Below the pieces are notes generated by a model. The model did not search any database. It was given only the letters and a program-made list of their open reading frames with translations, and had not been told where the DNA came from. 64,000 bases of DNA from contig NC_081406.1 in the NCBI RefSeq assembly GCF_030272615.1, forward strand, positions 246,133,218 through 246,197,217. The letters run 5' to 3'. How positions within the stretch are numbered: position 1 is the first letter of the stretch; every line of letters starts with the position of its first letter. This DNA comes from Cryptomeria japonica. Its lineage: Eukaryota > Streptophyta > Pinopsida > Cupressales > Cupressaceae. Position numbers and translations under genes: made by a program. This document shows, piece after piece, positions 25,141 to 37,450 of the stretch.

Positions 25141-25311
25141 GGTAAAACTACAAACTTAAGGAACAAGGAAAATAATAAAAATGGGAAGTAAATAACGAAA
25201 TGAACTAACCGACCAAGTCAATTAAGCTCTCCCGGAGACCATAAGGTACGAAATAGACCAGTTTCGTAGGGTTGCCTCATGATTTTGGCCATGCTGAAAT
25301 CGAGGACAACA

Positions 25312-28010
25312 CAATGATAATGAATATTGTGAATACCATCGTATTAAAGGTCATGTTACTAATAAGTTCATGAAATTGAAAATCTATATCCAAGACCTTG
25401 TTGATAGAGGTGAGATTGAAGTAGAAGGGGATAAGCCAAACACATCTAATGGAAATCTCAAAATCTATCAAGATCCCTTTCCAAAACAAGATATGGGGAA
25501 AGCTTCATCATCTCATTATGTCTCCTATGATTACATAAACACCACATCATCCTTTGACTCCCTTGTTAGTCGCATAGAAGCTATTAGGAATCATGTTAAT
25601 ACTACCACCATTAAGGGAGAGAATAATCCTACTATACCCCAAGGAGGGAGAGTCATTCTTCTAGCAAAATCTAATCCTTCCGTTGATTGCAATGTCACCA
25701 CTCATCGCCAAAGAGTCACAATTCAAGGGGTTCCTCCCCCTCCACCTTCATCCTCAAACACTCCATCTACATCCCGCTATAATATCCTTGACCGCCTTGG
25801 CAAAACACCTTCAAAAATCTCCATCCTTGAGATCCATAAGTCATCACCCATCCATAAAGAAATCCTTGAAAAATCTTTGCTTGACTCACATGTTCTTGAT
25901 AACATCAATGCCTCACAGTTCCAAGCTTTAATAGGAAATCTCACCGCCTAACATCACCTTGTCTTTACTTCCAAAGACATCCATCCACTGATCCATCCCA
26001 TGACAAAACCCTTCCATATTGAATCCATTATACATAAGCACAAAATCAAAAGGATCATAATAGATTGTGGATCTGATCTAAATCTATGTACATGAAAATT
26101 AATAAAACAATTGGGATACCCTCAGGACATTATTGATTCAAAGGGAAAGTTTCAATCAAAACATATGATGATGCAGAGTGAGTCTCTAAAGGAAAATTGT
26201 GTTGCCCCTCTAAGTGGGCCCATCAGTGGTAGAAATAACATGTCAATTTTTTGACCTTGACCTCCCATATAATATCCTCCTTGGTCATCCATAGATTAAT
26301 TCCATTCAAGCCATTACCTCTACCTACCATCAATGCCTAAAATTCTCATATAATGGTAGGGAATCATGATTGTCACTGATCTATGACCTTTTCAATATTG
26401 AAAACTCCTTGAAGGGAAATATCCCTATCATTTCCCTTGTAATACTCTCACTTTAATACCACCCATTGACGTCTCCAATGTTTCCTCCACTTCCAATTCT
26501 ACTCAACCCGAGATCATATGTCCTTCAAAATACATTTTATGTGGGACATCTTCCTACCTTCCTTAAGTCCTATGGGAGACCTAAAAAAATTCAAATTCAA
26601 AAGAAGCCTACCATTAAATGGAATAAGAGTACCTTTCAGCAATGGGGTTTACTCGAACCAAAAAGGCTTGAAATAAATGTCACTTCATGGCTCTACAAAG
26701 AAGAAGATGATGAACTTGTCAATATCCCAAAAGACAAGTATCCAAAGGCATCAACCATTATAGAAAAGATGAGATATCATGGACATGGCCTATGACTTAA
26801 ATGGAAAGGAGAGAAAGAGCCTGATGTACCAATCTCCTACAAGCACAACTGAGGATTGGATTACTTCCCAAAACCTAAGTTAACCCTCGCAGGTGTTCCA
26901 ACAACTCCTCCTTTTGATATCGCCAACTCTGATGAAGAGGAATTATATGAAATGCCTTTTGAATATCTTGATGACCTTTTCAATGAATCCCATGTATACA
27001 CCATCACTCCCCCACCTTGCCTGATCTTTTTCTTGTGTACCCTGAACTTATTGATTGGGACCAATAAGGACCACCTACCCTTGACTTTTGTGTTGATGGT
27101 AATGCCCTCTTGACACATTTAAATATGTGCAACCTTGAAGATCATGCTACAGTTCATGGCATTCAATTCAATGGGGAGACATACTTTGGTAGTCAAGTCA
27201 GCTCCCTTAGTTGCAAAAATGAAATTTAAAATCAAAATTCCCCTAGTGAAAACCTCAATGAGGTGCTACCAGACAAAGAAAAAGTAAAAATAAATGACGT
27301 ACCGCTAGTGAAAACCTAGATGAAATGCTAGAGGATGAGAGAATTAACTTTCCTACCATGGTTCCTCCATTGCAAGACAAATCATCAATTTTGATTGAGG
27401 AAACTAAACTAGTTTACCTAGGGACAAAACAAAATCTAAAGAATACATTTATTGCCAAAACTCTCACTAGCCAAGAAAAGCAAAATGTAATAACTTTTCT
27501 CAAATACACAAGTCGACTTTGCATGGTCATATACTGACATGTTGGGATTGGACCCTAATCTAGTAGTGCACCATCTCATAGTAGATCCTATTGCAAAGCC
27601 CATCAAACGTAGTTTGAGAAAAATGCATCCTCATATTACTCTTTTGGTCAAGGCAAAGTTACATAAATTGTTCGATGTAGGATTTATCTGACCCATCGAT
27701 TATCCAAAGTGGGTCTTGAATATAGTACCAATTAGTAAACCCACTTGGGGCATCTATATCTACACAGACTTCAGAGATCTCAACAAAGTATTCCCTAAGG
27801 ATGACTTCCCCCTACCTAACATTGACATCATAGTGGATCTAATGGTAGGACACAAGATGCTTTTCTTAATGGATGTTTTTTCAGGATACAACCAAATCAA
27901 GATTGTCGCAAAAGACCAACACAAGACATCTTTCAGTACTCCATGTGGAATTTTTTTCTATCAAGTCATGCCCTTTGGATTAAATAATGTAGGTTCCACC
28001 TACTTTAGCA
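25312..28010 (+). pseudogene. Second Tat-type element: gag 3' end, protease, linker and RT (truncated)
   Basis: It continues the gag cut at 7153: a CCHC-like EYCEYHRIKGHVTNKF in which the final Cys is replaced, then LKIYIQDLVDRGEIEV. Protease lies at about 26030-26110 (IIDCGSDLNLCT, KLIKQLGY), followed by a G-patch-like remnant EKMRYHGHGL near 26770 and an acidic linker with VYPELIDW near 27040. RT begins around 27560: VHHLIVDPIAKPIKR, TDFRDLNKVFPKDDFPLP, LFLMDVFSGYNQIKI with the first catalytic Asp, and MPFGLNNVGSTY. It ends abruptly at about 28010, before the YxDD motif, where LTR sequence begins. Numerous stops and frame changes. Confidence 0.8.
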
Positions 28011-29204
28011 TCATAAATTTTAACCATTACAATTCACACCCCATATTTGTGCTCCTACTTTAGTGTGTCCCATTTTCATTCCCCCTAGGTCTGTTTTGGT
28101 CTCTTTTACTCCAAATTTGATGTCACCTGTTGACACTGCTAGGTTGACCCCATCTCATAGGTTGGCCTCTCCTATTTTCTAATTGGCTGGTCCTAGACCA
28201 AGCTGCCCCAAAATGTCCTGGTCCCCCTTAAAGTGGACACAATTTGAAATAAGGTAGGCATTTCCCCTCGCTGATGGAATTTGGTCCTTGTGGATACACT
28301 TGATTGTTGGAGGTTGGCCTAATCAATAATTTACCTAGGGAGCCCTATATAAAGACATCCTATCAATTCATTTTGACATCATATATATACCTTATCATTT
28401 GTGCATCTGTGAAACATTCATTATCAAGCATTTTAAGATATTCAAGGCAACATTTCATCTTTCAAGCATCATGGAGAAAAGTTACATCAATCTCCATGCA
28501 AGTATGTGTGTGTTTGGTTAAGTCTTTCATGTGCATGTGTTTGTCATGCCATTACATTCAACATTTGTGATTACATTCAAAGAGAATTGCATCATCAATC
28601 CTTCCATCGACAATTGCAAATCTGAGGTATATCTCCTAGCATTTACTTCAGTATTTACATTATTCAATTCAAGGTCAATTCCTAAACCAGGGTTTGACCT
28701 AAGACAAACCCCTATCCACAACACTTCCTTCTCTCTTATATGTGCAGGAAATAGGCTCAGAAGATATACTCAAGAATTCTGAAAGAGTTGATGGTGATGA
28801 ACAAGTTCAGCTTTCAATAGAGTGAAAGTCAAAGGACTAGAGTGTATTTGTACTATCTGGTCCCAAAATATTAGGCCAAACTTTTGAGAAGAGGTTTTGA
28901 ATATCTTCTTTTGCCCAGATCTCATTTTGTGGCTCCATGGGACATCCATATCTTACTATCTTCATCAATATACTTTAGTTATATCTTTGTTTTGCCCTAA
29001 TTTCCTTATTCACGTCCAATCTTCGACTAAAAAGTGGAGGCAAACTAAAAAGCCAGTGAATCTAATCAAAATTTCATCCCTTTTCCTTTTTGGATTGTGG
29101 CTAGATCTATTCGATTCACCCCTCTTTCAATGTAGTGGTCCCCAAGGTAAAATTAGTGGTCTTACTATCCTTATTGGTGAAGTCCTAGTTTTACCAGCAA
29201 TACA
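28010..29204 (+). mobile_element. 5' LTR of a third Tat-type element
   Basis: The RT of the previous element stops at about 28010. The following 1.2 kb contains a TATA box (TATATAAA, 28346-28353) and ends TACA at 29204, six bases before a primer-site-like sequence. Parts (TTTGACCTAAGACAAACCC, TATGTGCAGGAAATAG, CATAAATTTTAA near the start) match the fragment at 44441-45600 in order, so the LTR is repeated in the window. The exact 5' edge is uncertain by about 20 bases; no target duplication was found. Confidence 0.6.
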
Positions 29205-29208
29205 TTTT

Positions 29209-29218
29209 TGGTGAACCC
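29209..29218 (+). other. Primer-binding-site-like sequence
   Basis: TGGTGAACCC lies four bases after the putative LTR end TACA. It parallels TGGTGACCC at the same place in the 18-kb element. The tRNA is not assigned. About 550 bases of AT-rich leader with no gene follow. Confidence 0.45.
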
Positions 29219-29772
29219 AACTTCTTGCATGCATGTTTAAGATTTCTTGTCGCGTATTTGATTTGTATGCACTTCAACATTAATATTTGCTTTCTTAAAT
29301 CATATTTGTAATTAAATTGTATAAATTTAGAGGTTGAATTCACAAAAAACCTAATTTATTATTTTAAAATTGACTTGTGGGATGCATAATTTTTTAGTTG
29401 TGTTTTTAGATATAATTATTATGACATGTTGTGTTAAGATTTAGATGCATATAATATCCAATATCATAATTCACATTATTTAATTTATTGGTTAATCAGT
29501 CATTTTTATAAATAATCGCATTGCTTAATCATAGTTTTCGATCTTTGCATCCAAATTTCCCTCCTTTATGCATGAGTTTTATTACCATTAGTCCTTCATA
29601 TAATATTCCAGTGAGAATAAGTTGTAGACTTAAGGCTTCCCAAGGTTTAAATACTAAGGATACGGAGCCTTGGTTGGATAACTTGTTCCATGTGAGTTTT
29701 GGTGCTTCCTTTGACCCAACAAATGACATCACTTATCCCATTCTCCTTGTACTGCTCATGATGTGGATGAAT

Positions 29773-32385
29773 CACTAAATAGGGTTACTATCAACCAATT
29801 GGAGAAGAATGATACTGAATTTGAGAATCTTCAACAATTGAGGAGTCAACAATACCTAAATAGGGAGGCAATACCCTTGATTGAAGGACTAAAAAGAATG
29901 GTGCAAAGTAATAAGATAGGTGTGGATTTTTTGCATGGACTTTCTCATATTGTTGATATTAATATTATGCCAATCAAAAGTTGTGTTGAAGTCCTTGGTT
30001 ACTCTCAACCCACTAGCCAAGTTAACCATGCCATTCCTATGCCTACATCCTTACCTAGTGTGCCTACATTTACATCTTCTATCATGACTACTTCCGCATA
30101 AAATGTTAATCCTACATATGTCAATAATGGGGGCAATCCTATTAATCAATGTTCTTGCATACCTCCTTTCACGAATCTTCTATTTGTTTCGCAACCATCT
30201 CTCGTAACAACATACCACAATGTTCCCCCTCCTAATTCTCAATGTCCACCTACTTACAAAAATGTTGCTCCTCCATCACAATCCAATATGTCCAATTTCA
30301 ATCCATCCACTGAAGCAACCATCAATAACCTAGCCCAAACTATTACATCCTTACAACATCAATTGACTTTCATAACTCAATCCAAGTTTAATTTTCCCAC
30401 ATTTGATGTAGCAAGCCCACTATCTGATGATATTATTCATGCGGTTCCTCCTAAGCATATGTAAGTTCCTCAATTGGAGTTGTATAATGGAAAGGGTGAC
30501 CCCTTGACTCACGTGAAGATACTTCAAACTTTGTGTAGTGATTTTGCTCAAGACTAAAGACTTGTGCCTAAATTGTTTACTTTAACCTTTAAATATTAAT
30601 CCTTGCAATGGTATTGTTTGTTGTCTCCTTATCCTATTACTTTATTTCAACAATTAGATAATGCTTTCATTCAACAATTTTAAAATAACATTGGTCTTAT
30701 GATTCCTTTGACTGGTTTGATTCATTGTAAGTAATGAGTTGAGGAAAAAGTGATTGATTTTATTGGTAGATACAAACATTTGCATTCACAAAGTGTCTGA
30801 TCGTGATGTTCAAATTTTTTTTATTGTTAATTTACAAAAAGACATTAGAGATACTATTTTATTTTATGAGTTTACTTCTTTTACACAATTGTGTGCAGTG
30901 CTTCATCATTGTCACCTTGAAGTGATCCAATTTGGATCATCCTCTTAAATGGCTCTGATTGATAAGAATGAGAGTGTTCAACAATCATTAATGAAGTTTA
31001 AACCCACCAAAGGTTTCATCAAGATAAATGACAACATCGACACTCAAGTGGCAGCCACAACATCAGGTTTGCCCCCTTTATCCAAATACTTTAGAAAATA
31101 ATTAACTCCTCTTTATAAGTTTTTGCATAATATAATGTTGAGGTTGATAAATTCTAATGTGTTGTAACTTCCTCCAATCAAACCAACTGAAAATTTTAAA
31201 CCATCGCCACCTTACCATGATCCTAAATATTTTTGTCAATCTCACCGTCGACCTGGCCATGATAGTGAGAAGTGTTACAAATTGAGAAATAAGATCCAAT
31301 ACTGCATAGATAACAATATTATATACATATCTAGTGTGAATGTCAAAGGGAATAAATCTACAACTCCTCCTAATCAAAACCTCCAAATATTTACCAATCT
31401 ACTGCCTTCTCATTCTACCAACATTGTTGAGTCCGAGTCTCTTGATTTTTCTCCTAATGACTTTGGTATAGAATCCAATAATGTTGTAAACCTTGTTTAC
31501 AAACCTACACCTCCAAAAGATAGTATGTTCAATACTTTCTCCTTTCCAAGTTTGTCTCTTCTTTTGAGTTGTGTTTTGCATATCTTGATGTCTTTTCTCG
31601 CATTGAATCATATCTCATGTGAGTACATGTGTGTTCCTCTCTCAAGACCTTTTCTTTGCTAGGATTGCTATATATTTTATGTATAATCTCTCCTTAAAGG
31701 TTGTTTAATCCTTCTCTTTGTCCCTATGCTTCGGGGGAATTGATTTCTCTTATCCTTTCCAAGGATCCACTTTTCCTTTGTTGAGTGGTGTTTGCTTATA
31801 ATACGATGTTATTCGTTGTGTGAAGTTGTTGTTTTCTCAAGGATTCTCTCTTATTCAAGATGTGTGTATCCTTGTGTACAACCTCTTCTTCACTTTTTAA
31901 TCTATGTCTATTATAAACAAACCCCTCACTCTGTGTCAAAAGTGTGTTATCCTTTATCAAGAATCGCTTTTTCCTAGCAATAGGAGGAAGGTATGAAATT
32001 CTTGTTCTCCTTCATTGTGGTCAATGATGTTAATTTTATTCAAAATATCCTCTAGGAGGTAGATATATTTGAGCACAAATCTCTGCCTACTTTTCCTCCA
32101 AAGGATTCCCTTTGCACTTGTTGTAAGATATCACTTTTACAACCACCTTTTACTTGCTTCTAAGAGTCCTGTCTCTTTAGCTTGGATTTATGTACATTGT
32201 TGCTTAAGGGATATCTCCTTGAGGTTTCCTAACAGACAACCTTGAGGTAATTATTGATCTCGACCTTGAAGATATTATCATAAAACTTTAAAACTTATAT
32301 GTCTTAAGTATCATATCCTTTGATTCTAATCAACCCAATGATCCCCTTCCACTTGTACATCCCGAACTCATAGATTGGGGGCAAA
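29773..32385 (+). pseudogene. Third Tat-type element: gag and remnant of the pro-RT linker
   Basis: The N-terminal part from about 29763 is open for about 110 codons (INQLEKNDTEFENL, then a Pro/Ser/Thr-rich tail), and a stop-riddled gag core follows near 30470: VPQLELYNGKGDPLTHVK, LVPKLFTLTFKY, VEEKVIDFIGRYKHLHS. A zinc-knuckle-like motif is at about 31230 (YFCQSHRRPGHDSEKCYKL, with C-H-H-C spacing close to Tat elements). The last recognisable coding word is VHPELIDW at about 32350-32376; the equivalent VYPELIDW lies just before RT in the second element. After it the sequence switches to GGGGGCAAAA and 3' spacer. RT, RNase H and integrase are therefore deleted, making this a non-autonomous derivative. 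Confidence 0.7.
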
Positions 32386-33240
32386 AAAGAACATAATTTT
32401 AATGTTAGATACATCATTCACATCACTCAATTTTACATAATTCGTTTTGTTTCATTCATTTATATCACATATGCATATTCATTAATCATATCATCATCAT
32501 GCAGATATGTCAACTCGTCAACATATAAGATCATAATCGAAATGCATATAGAACATGATAGATGCATCCACTTCATCATGTAGGATAGAATACATCAAAT
32601 AAAATTTAATATCCATTTCATTTATAAGTCATCTCATATGTATATAGCACCATTGTTATATTACCATCATCACATAAAAATCTTAAGAAAACACCCATTA
32701 GTTCATATAGACATCATTGCACATCACGAGCATTATAAAAATGAATAGAACATCATCATAAGCATGTAATCATAGAAATACTCATAGAAATACTAAGTAT
32801 TCATCATAAGCATGTAGTTAATTGTAGTGAAAATGAATATCAATGTCTATAAACATAACAATCATCGTAATAAGTGTCGTGAATAGGACATCACCATAAA
32901 TGTGCATATAGGAATAATATCATGGTAATGTTACACATCATAGATCATCATAAACAACAATGTATACAATCATGATAGAATCATCATCTAATAGTCATCT
33001 AGACAGTCTAAATCATGAAATCAATCATCATAGGGATAATCATATCACATGCATAGAAAAGTCAAATAAACTTATAACACATATATAGAGTCCAACAAAG
33101 TCCATATGCATATCATCATAAAATAATAAAATGTCCAAGTATACAATGATATCAATATAACCATCTCTAGTCAAATATGGTACATATAAAATGAATCAAA
33201 TAAAATCTCAAACTAATTGGTACTCCCTTCAGATGTTGTT
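32386..33240. other. AT-rich 3' spacer, no gene
   Basis: CATCAT, CATATGCAT and ATCATAA words dominate, with no supported reading frame. The composition and position match 3560-4260 in the first element, between the purine run and the antisense PMD frame. Confidence 0.5.
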
Positions 33241-35150
33241 GGCCTTTGTTTACTTGCTCCACCTACTCCACCTGCTCCTCTTTCCCTAGATCTCCCCGTG
33301 AAGCATGTGGTGGCCCCATGACACCCACACTCCCCGTTTGTGCATGCCTAGACACTCGTTGGGAGGTCGGGACATAGCTACCGAATCTTTCATTCGGTGG
33401 CAAGACCTGCTCATACAAGCAACGCCAGTAGGAAATCTCCTTACTAGCATGAATCATGGCCATCATACTATCCCCATGTGCTCCTTGGGCTCCAATCTGC
33501 TCAACATGCTCCAGGAGACTCTCCGCTCTGCCATACCTCTCGATGGTTGTGTCTCTCTCTAAGGTAATTGATTTGACTTTCTCCTGTAGCTAGGCTAATT
33601 GGGCTCTCAATACTACAATCTTTGTATCATCCTATTGTTGTGCCCTTGCCATTTGGTGTTGTGTTGGTGCCTGCTGTTGGGGTTGATCTAGAGCATGTGC
33701 TTGTACTTGAGCACCACTAGGTTGAGTCACTCTCCTCCACCAGACCGACTGTGGTCCTTCCTCATCATCTCCTGAAAGTCACCACCACCTCCTCCAACAT
33801 CCTCATAGCTCCAATAGCTCCTCTACCACCTCCATCTCTCCCTCGTCCTCCATCTCTCCCTCGTCCTCCATCTCTCCCTCGTCCTCCATCTCTACCTCCT
33901 CCTCTCACTGCAACCTTGCCTAAAACCCTATCACCACCTCTCCTACTTCCATATCTCCCTCTAGCACCTCCACCCTCATCACCTCCTCCATCTCTACCTC
34001 TTTCGTGGTCTTCCTTGTTCATCATCATCATCAAAATTCAATGGTCTCACCAGGATCTATCAATCTCAGGAATGGGTGCTCCACAAAATACTACGCATAA
34101 CTTGGAGCCATCTCGGGATCTAAAACATGTGGACGTAGATCCACGTCTGATATAATAAATCCAAAAAATCAACCTGTGCTAGCTCAAATGATATAGATAG
34201 ATCCCAATCTTATCTGTCCTTGTATGTTTGAGCATACAAGGTTGTGCCTCGAGGCATCCCCTGAGTCCGGTCAAATTGTCTACACACCCAAGAAATCAAA
34301 TGTCTCTTTATGACATAAGGTGTGCATCCTATCAATCATCGAAACTGATATATAAGAAAGCTCTGTCAAATCATATGTCCACAACTCACAATATAGGTAT
34401 GACCTCCATGCCATTGAATCAATGGTGTATAAGGTATATCTCTAATACTCTATCTTTCCCAGTCTAGTCCAGGAAACTATTCCATGATAAGCATAAATGT
34501 ACGACTGTCTTGCATCCCTAACCCGCTGGCAAACCAGTCGTGTCACGAAGATGTGCTCCCATGCCCAAATCTAAAGCAACGTCACTCTGACTAACAAACT
34601 GACAATATCATCATACACAACTTGATGTAAGTCATGATATAAATGAGCTAACATACACAACCCCATGCATAACGGGTTCCATCTCTAACCATTCGCTCCA
34701 AAATGTGCCCCCATCCAATCGGTAACCTGTGAAATCTCCTCCTCGAACATATAAACCTGACGATCAATCCTGCTAGTACTGAAGGTAAGGCCTCATAGTA
34801 CTCTATCATATCATCCCATTTGACCTTTGTGTCATCTATATCATCATCCTCAAAAACCCTACGTAAATTCACTATACAACCTCTCTCGTGATGATCATAC
34901 TATATAAGCTCTTTTGATATCAGAATCCTCAAAATCCTATATACATCCTCCAGTGTCACACTCATCTCACCAGTGGGCAAATGGAAGGTGTTATAGTCAT
35001 TGTGCCATCCCTTGACAAGTGTTGTCAGCAATCCCATGTTCGTCCTAATCTCTAGCATATAAAAAGGTGTGTGAGTCTGCATGTGCCTATGCACTCTCTA
35101 CATGCATGATCTAGCTTCGGTCGCAAGCGCATAGTCTTTGAGAATCACTC
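33241..35150 (-). pseudogene. Antisense plant-mobile-domain (PMD)-like frame, second copy
   Basis: From about 35150 on the minus strand: RTNMGLLTTLVKGWHNDY, NTFHLPTGEMSVTLEDVY, then VNLRRVFEDDDIDD, PSVLAGLIVRFICSRRR and TRYAWGC. HLPxGEMxxTLEDV is the most recognisable PMD signature and is absent from the truncated copy at 4420-5829. A stop-rich middle follows, then an acidic/Arg-rich tail with an 18-base repeat (TCCTCCATCTCTCCCTCG, about 33840-33900) and a C-terminal ISYWRCLYEQVLPP. PMD proteins (the MAIN/MAIL1 group in plants) exist as host genes and as transposon passengers; this one lies between the deleted pol and the 3' LTR, in antisense, so I call it a transposon passenger. Multiple stops. 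Confidence 0.7.
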
Positions 35151-36201
35151 CAAAGACATCAAGATATCCAAATCCTCCCGAGGTCAATCAACGCTACAAG
35201 CATTAATCATAAAAGCAAGTTGCATCTATCTTAATCATCCTATTCGGTACATCGTTACCTATCCTATCAACTCTTCAGAGATTATATCCATCTCGTTGAG
35301 CTCCTATCAGTTGGCTGCTATAGATCATGACGTCAACATATCTATCTACATTATCAATTTATGTAACTATTTTAAATGTGCTACTTCATCAGACAAAGGC
35401 ATTAAAAGAATTCACATATGCACTAAACTGGCAAATGCGTTAAATAAAATGTTAAATGCGCCATATCAATTGGTGTATGCGGTAAATAAATAAATGCGAT
35501 AAAAGACATGTTAAAAGCGTTAAAACATTCAATGTATGTGCTAAATCTATAAAAGTGCTAAAATACCTCACAAAAGTGTTAAAATAAAATTCAAAAGCAC
35601 TAAACTAATATATGTGTTACAACAACAAACAAAAGCGTAAAAATAAATAATCAAATTGCGTAAAAACATTTTAGCGCCTACAAAAAACAAAAAAATGACC
35701 TAAAATTAAAAGCATTAAATGCTTGAAAACAAGGAAGGTATGAATGTACTCATCGGGGGACCATACTCCTCTGGCCTCTGAAATCAACGGAACCACTCGA
35801 ACTGATGCCTATGGTACAAAATCACCATCTTGGCTGACAACACCTTGCTCTAGTTAATCACTCCTCTCCACAAATTACTCTCAAAGCTCCACGTATGCAA
35901 ATGAGTTGGAAGTAGACCTAAATTTCCTCTATATAGCTTATTTGAACCTAATTGGAGGCGTAATAATCGCTTGATGTCAGGGCAACTTTTAACAATGAAG
36001 CCTATTTCTCCATCATAAGTCTTCTATTTTCTCATTCGTGAGATTGCTCAATAGTTTTCATGCTTTAATTCAATTTCTGTTACAAAAATTAAATCGATCA
36101 ATCTCTTGAGGGGGCATATCATTCACATCATACTGATGTCAGGGGTAAACTGAGACTTGATTTATTTTTCTTTTAAATAATGTGATAAAACACATTGCCT
36201 C
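35151..36201. other. Spacer upstream of the antisense PMD frame, with a degenerate repeat cluster
   Basis: No gene is seen. Between about 35395 and 35720 a degenerate word of the form ATGCGTTAAA/AAAAGCGTTAAA recurs about ten times at 20-35-base spacing (for example TGCGTTAAAT, AAAAGCGTTAAAAC, AAAAGTGTTAAAAT, AAAAGCGTAAAAAT). It lies 250-570 bases upstream of the PMD frame in that frame's direction. Confidence 0.5.
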
Positions 36202-36215
36202 AAAGAGGGGCAAAA
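36202..36215 (+). other. Polypurine tract
   Basis: AAAGAGGGGCAAAA directly precedes the TG that opens the LTR at 36216, the position expected for the plus-strand primer of an LTR element. Confidence 0.65.
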
Positions 36216-37450
36216 TGTATACACCTAAAAATGACAAGAGATAATTAAATAAATATTAATTATTTATTTATGGATTTATTCTTCTACATCAATAAATAAA
36301 TTGAATAATTTATTTATTTGATTCACTTGTCTTATTCCCCTAAATCAACTTATTAATTAAATATTTATTATTTAATTAAAATTCATCACAATTCTTCTAA
36401 AGTCTATCTTAATTAAATAATCCTAAGTTATTTAATTAATCATCCAACCTAATTCTTCAATTTTATTTCCACACAATTTCCTCTAACTCAACTTCCACGT
36501 CATCATGCCATTTCATCACCATGTAGCTAAGCAAAACAAATATTTTTAATATTTAATTCTTCAATTATCTTCAACATCATCCCTAGTCAATAGGATGAGG
36601 AGACTTAGGTGTCCTCCTATTTCCCATATTCCCTCTCACATCCCTATATCTTAGAGGGTGGTTTTGTCCACATCAACTTGGTCAAAGTGACTCATTGTCC
36701 ACTTTTCTTGGGAAGCCTAAATCTTCTCCAACCTCACTAGATTGTTGACTCCTTCGTGTCTTGGGAAACCTATATTCTCTCCAACTATCCTACATCTTTG
36801 GAGTCTTAATCCTTGGTCAAGGTAAGCATGTTTCCATGTGTAATGACTTTCCACCTTGTCATCGTACGAGGAACATCTTCCCCCTTTATCTCTCATATCT
36901 AAACCAAATTATTCTCAACCATTCATTCTCTCAAGATTCATTCTCAACCATTGATCTTTGCCACCTCAGATTTTAGCCATGGAAAATCTATAAAAGGAAG
37001 CCTTTAGCCAACATTTAAGGCCAATCACCATTAGAGCATTCAAGCATTTTAGTTTTCTAGTAAACAAAGCATTTTAAAAGTGTGCCTTTGGCTTAACATT
37101 GTACAACATTTGGCAAATTATCATAATAGCTTCATCATAATCATCATTAACTTCACTATAGTTGCATTGTGGTTTCACTCCATTGCATTTTCATATACCA
37201 CATAGTTCATTCAACTATTTGTCATCTTGAAGCAAAATATCAGTGCATTCTGAAAGCAATCACAATAACAAGATCAAAGTTGATAGGACACAATGGGACA
37301 TACATGAAGGTTTAACTATTTATGCTACTTTGTTTATTTTGTTTCATTGGTGATTTGGTTACTCTGTAAGATTTTATAAGTCTCGTGGTAGCTTAATTTA
37401 TTAGTTTTTTAATTTTAAATTCATCTTCTTTGCATTTATGGCTTTGTTTT
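36216..37450 (+). mobile_element. 3' LTR of a Tat-type element
   Basis: Begins TGTATACACC after the polypurine tract, is rich in TTAATTAAATAAAT words, and has a TATA box (CTATAAAAGG, 36988-36997). Its distal part resembles the end of the LTR at 5841-6440 (ACAAGATCAA, ACATGAAGG, TTTGTTTATTTTG in order). It does not resemble the 5' LTR at 28010-29204, so the intervening element is probably a composite. The 3' edge merges into the next LTR and is not resolved. Confidence 0.55.

Larger units (their letters stand above)
7154..25311 (-). mobile_element. Complete LTR retrotransposon with about 6-kb LTRs, minus orientation
   Basis: Long direct repeats at 7154-12987 and 19175-25311 flank a 6.2-kb internal region coding gag-protease-RNase H-RT-RNase H-integrase on the minus strand. 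A perfect 5-bp target duplication, CAATG, lies at 7149-7153 and 25312-25316. On the element's strand the LTR runs TGTTGTCC...CACCCAACA; the copy next to the primer site ends in CT instead of CA. The two LTRs account for about two thirds of the 18.2 kb. It sits inside the gag of a Tat-type element whose reading frame is continuous if the insert and one CAATG are removed. Coding frames contain stops and frameshifts, so it is not autonomous today. The pol type is Ty3/gypsy, close to the Tat group. Confidence 0.92.
19175..25311 (-). repeat. 5' LTR (copy B) of the 18-kb element
   Basis: 6,137 bases, the fuller of the two LTRs. In element direction (from 25311 down): lead sequence, palindrome array (25140-24028), U3 frame (23856-20094), TATA box (19929-19935), then R/U5 to 19175. 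Relative to copy A it retains about 600 bases of the frame (22417-23045) and about 120 bases at 19386-19505; it has a private 176-bp duplication. Confidence 0.92.

Noticed and set aside
33765-34034. Minus-strand frame of Arg-Asp-Gly-Gly repeats
   Set aside because: It comes from an 18-base repeat in the acidic/Arg-rich tail of the PMD frame and is in a different reading frame from it.
28010-37450. A single Tat-type element with matching LTRs at both ends
   Set aside because: The LTRs at 28010-29204 and 36216-37450 do not resemble each other; the second resembles 5841-6440 instead, so the block is a composite.
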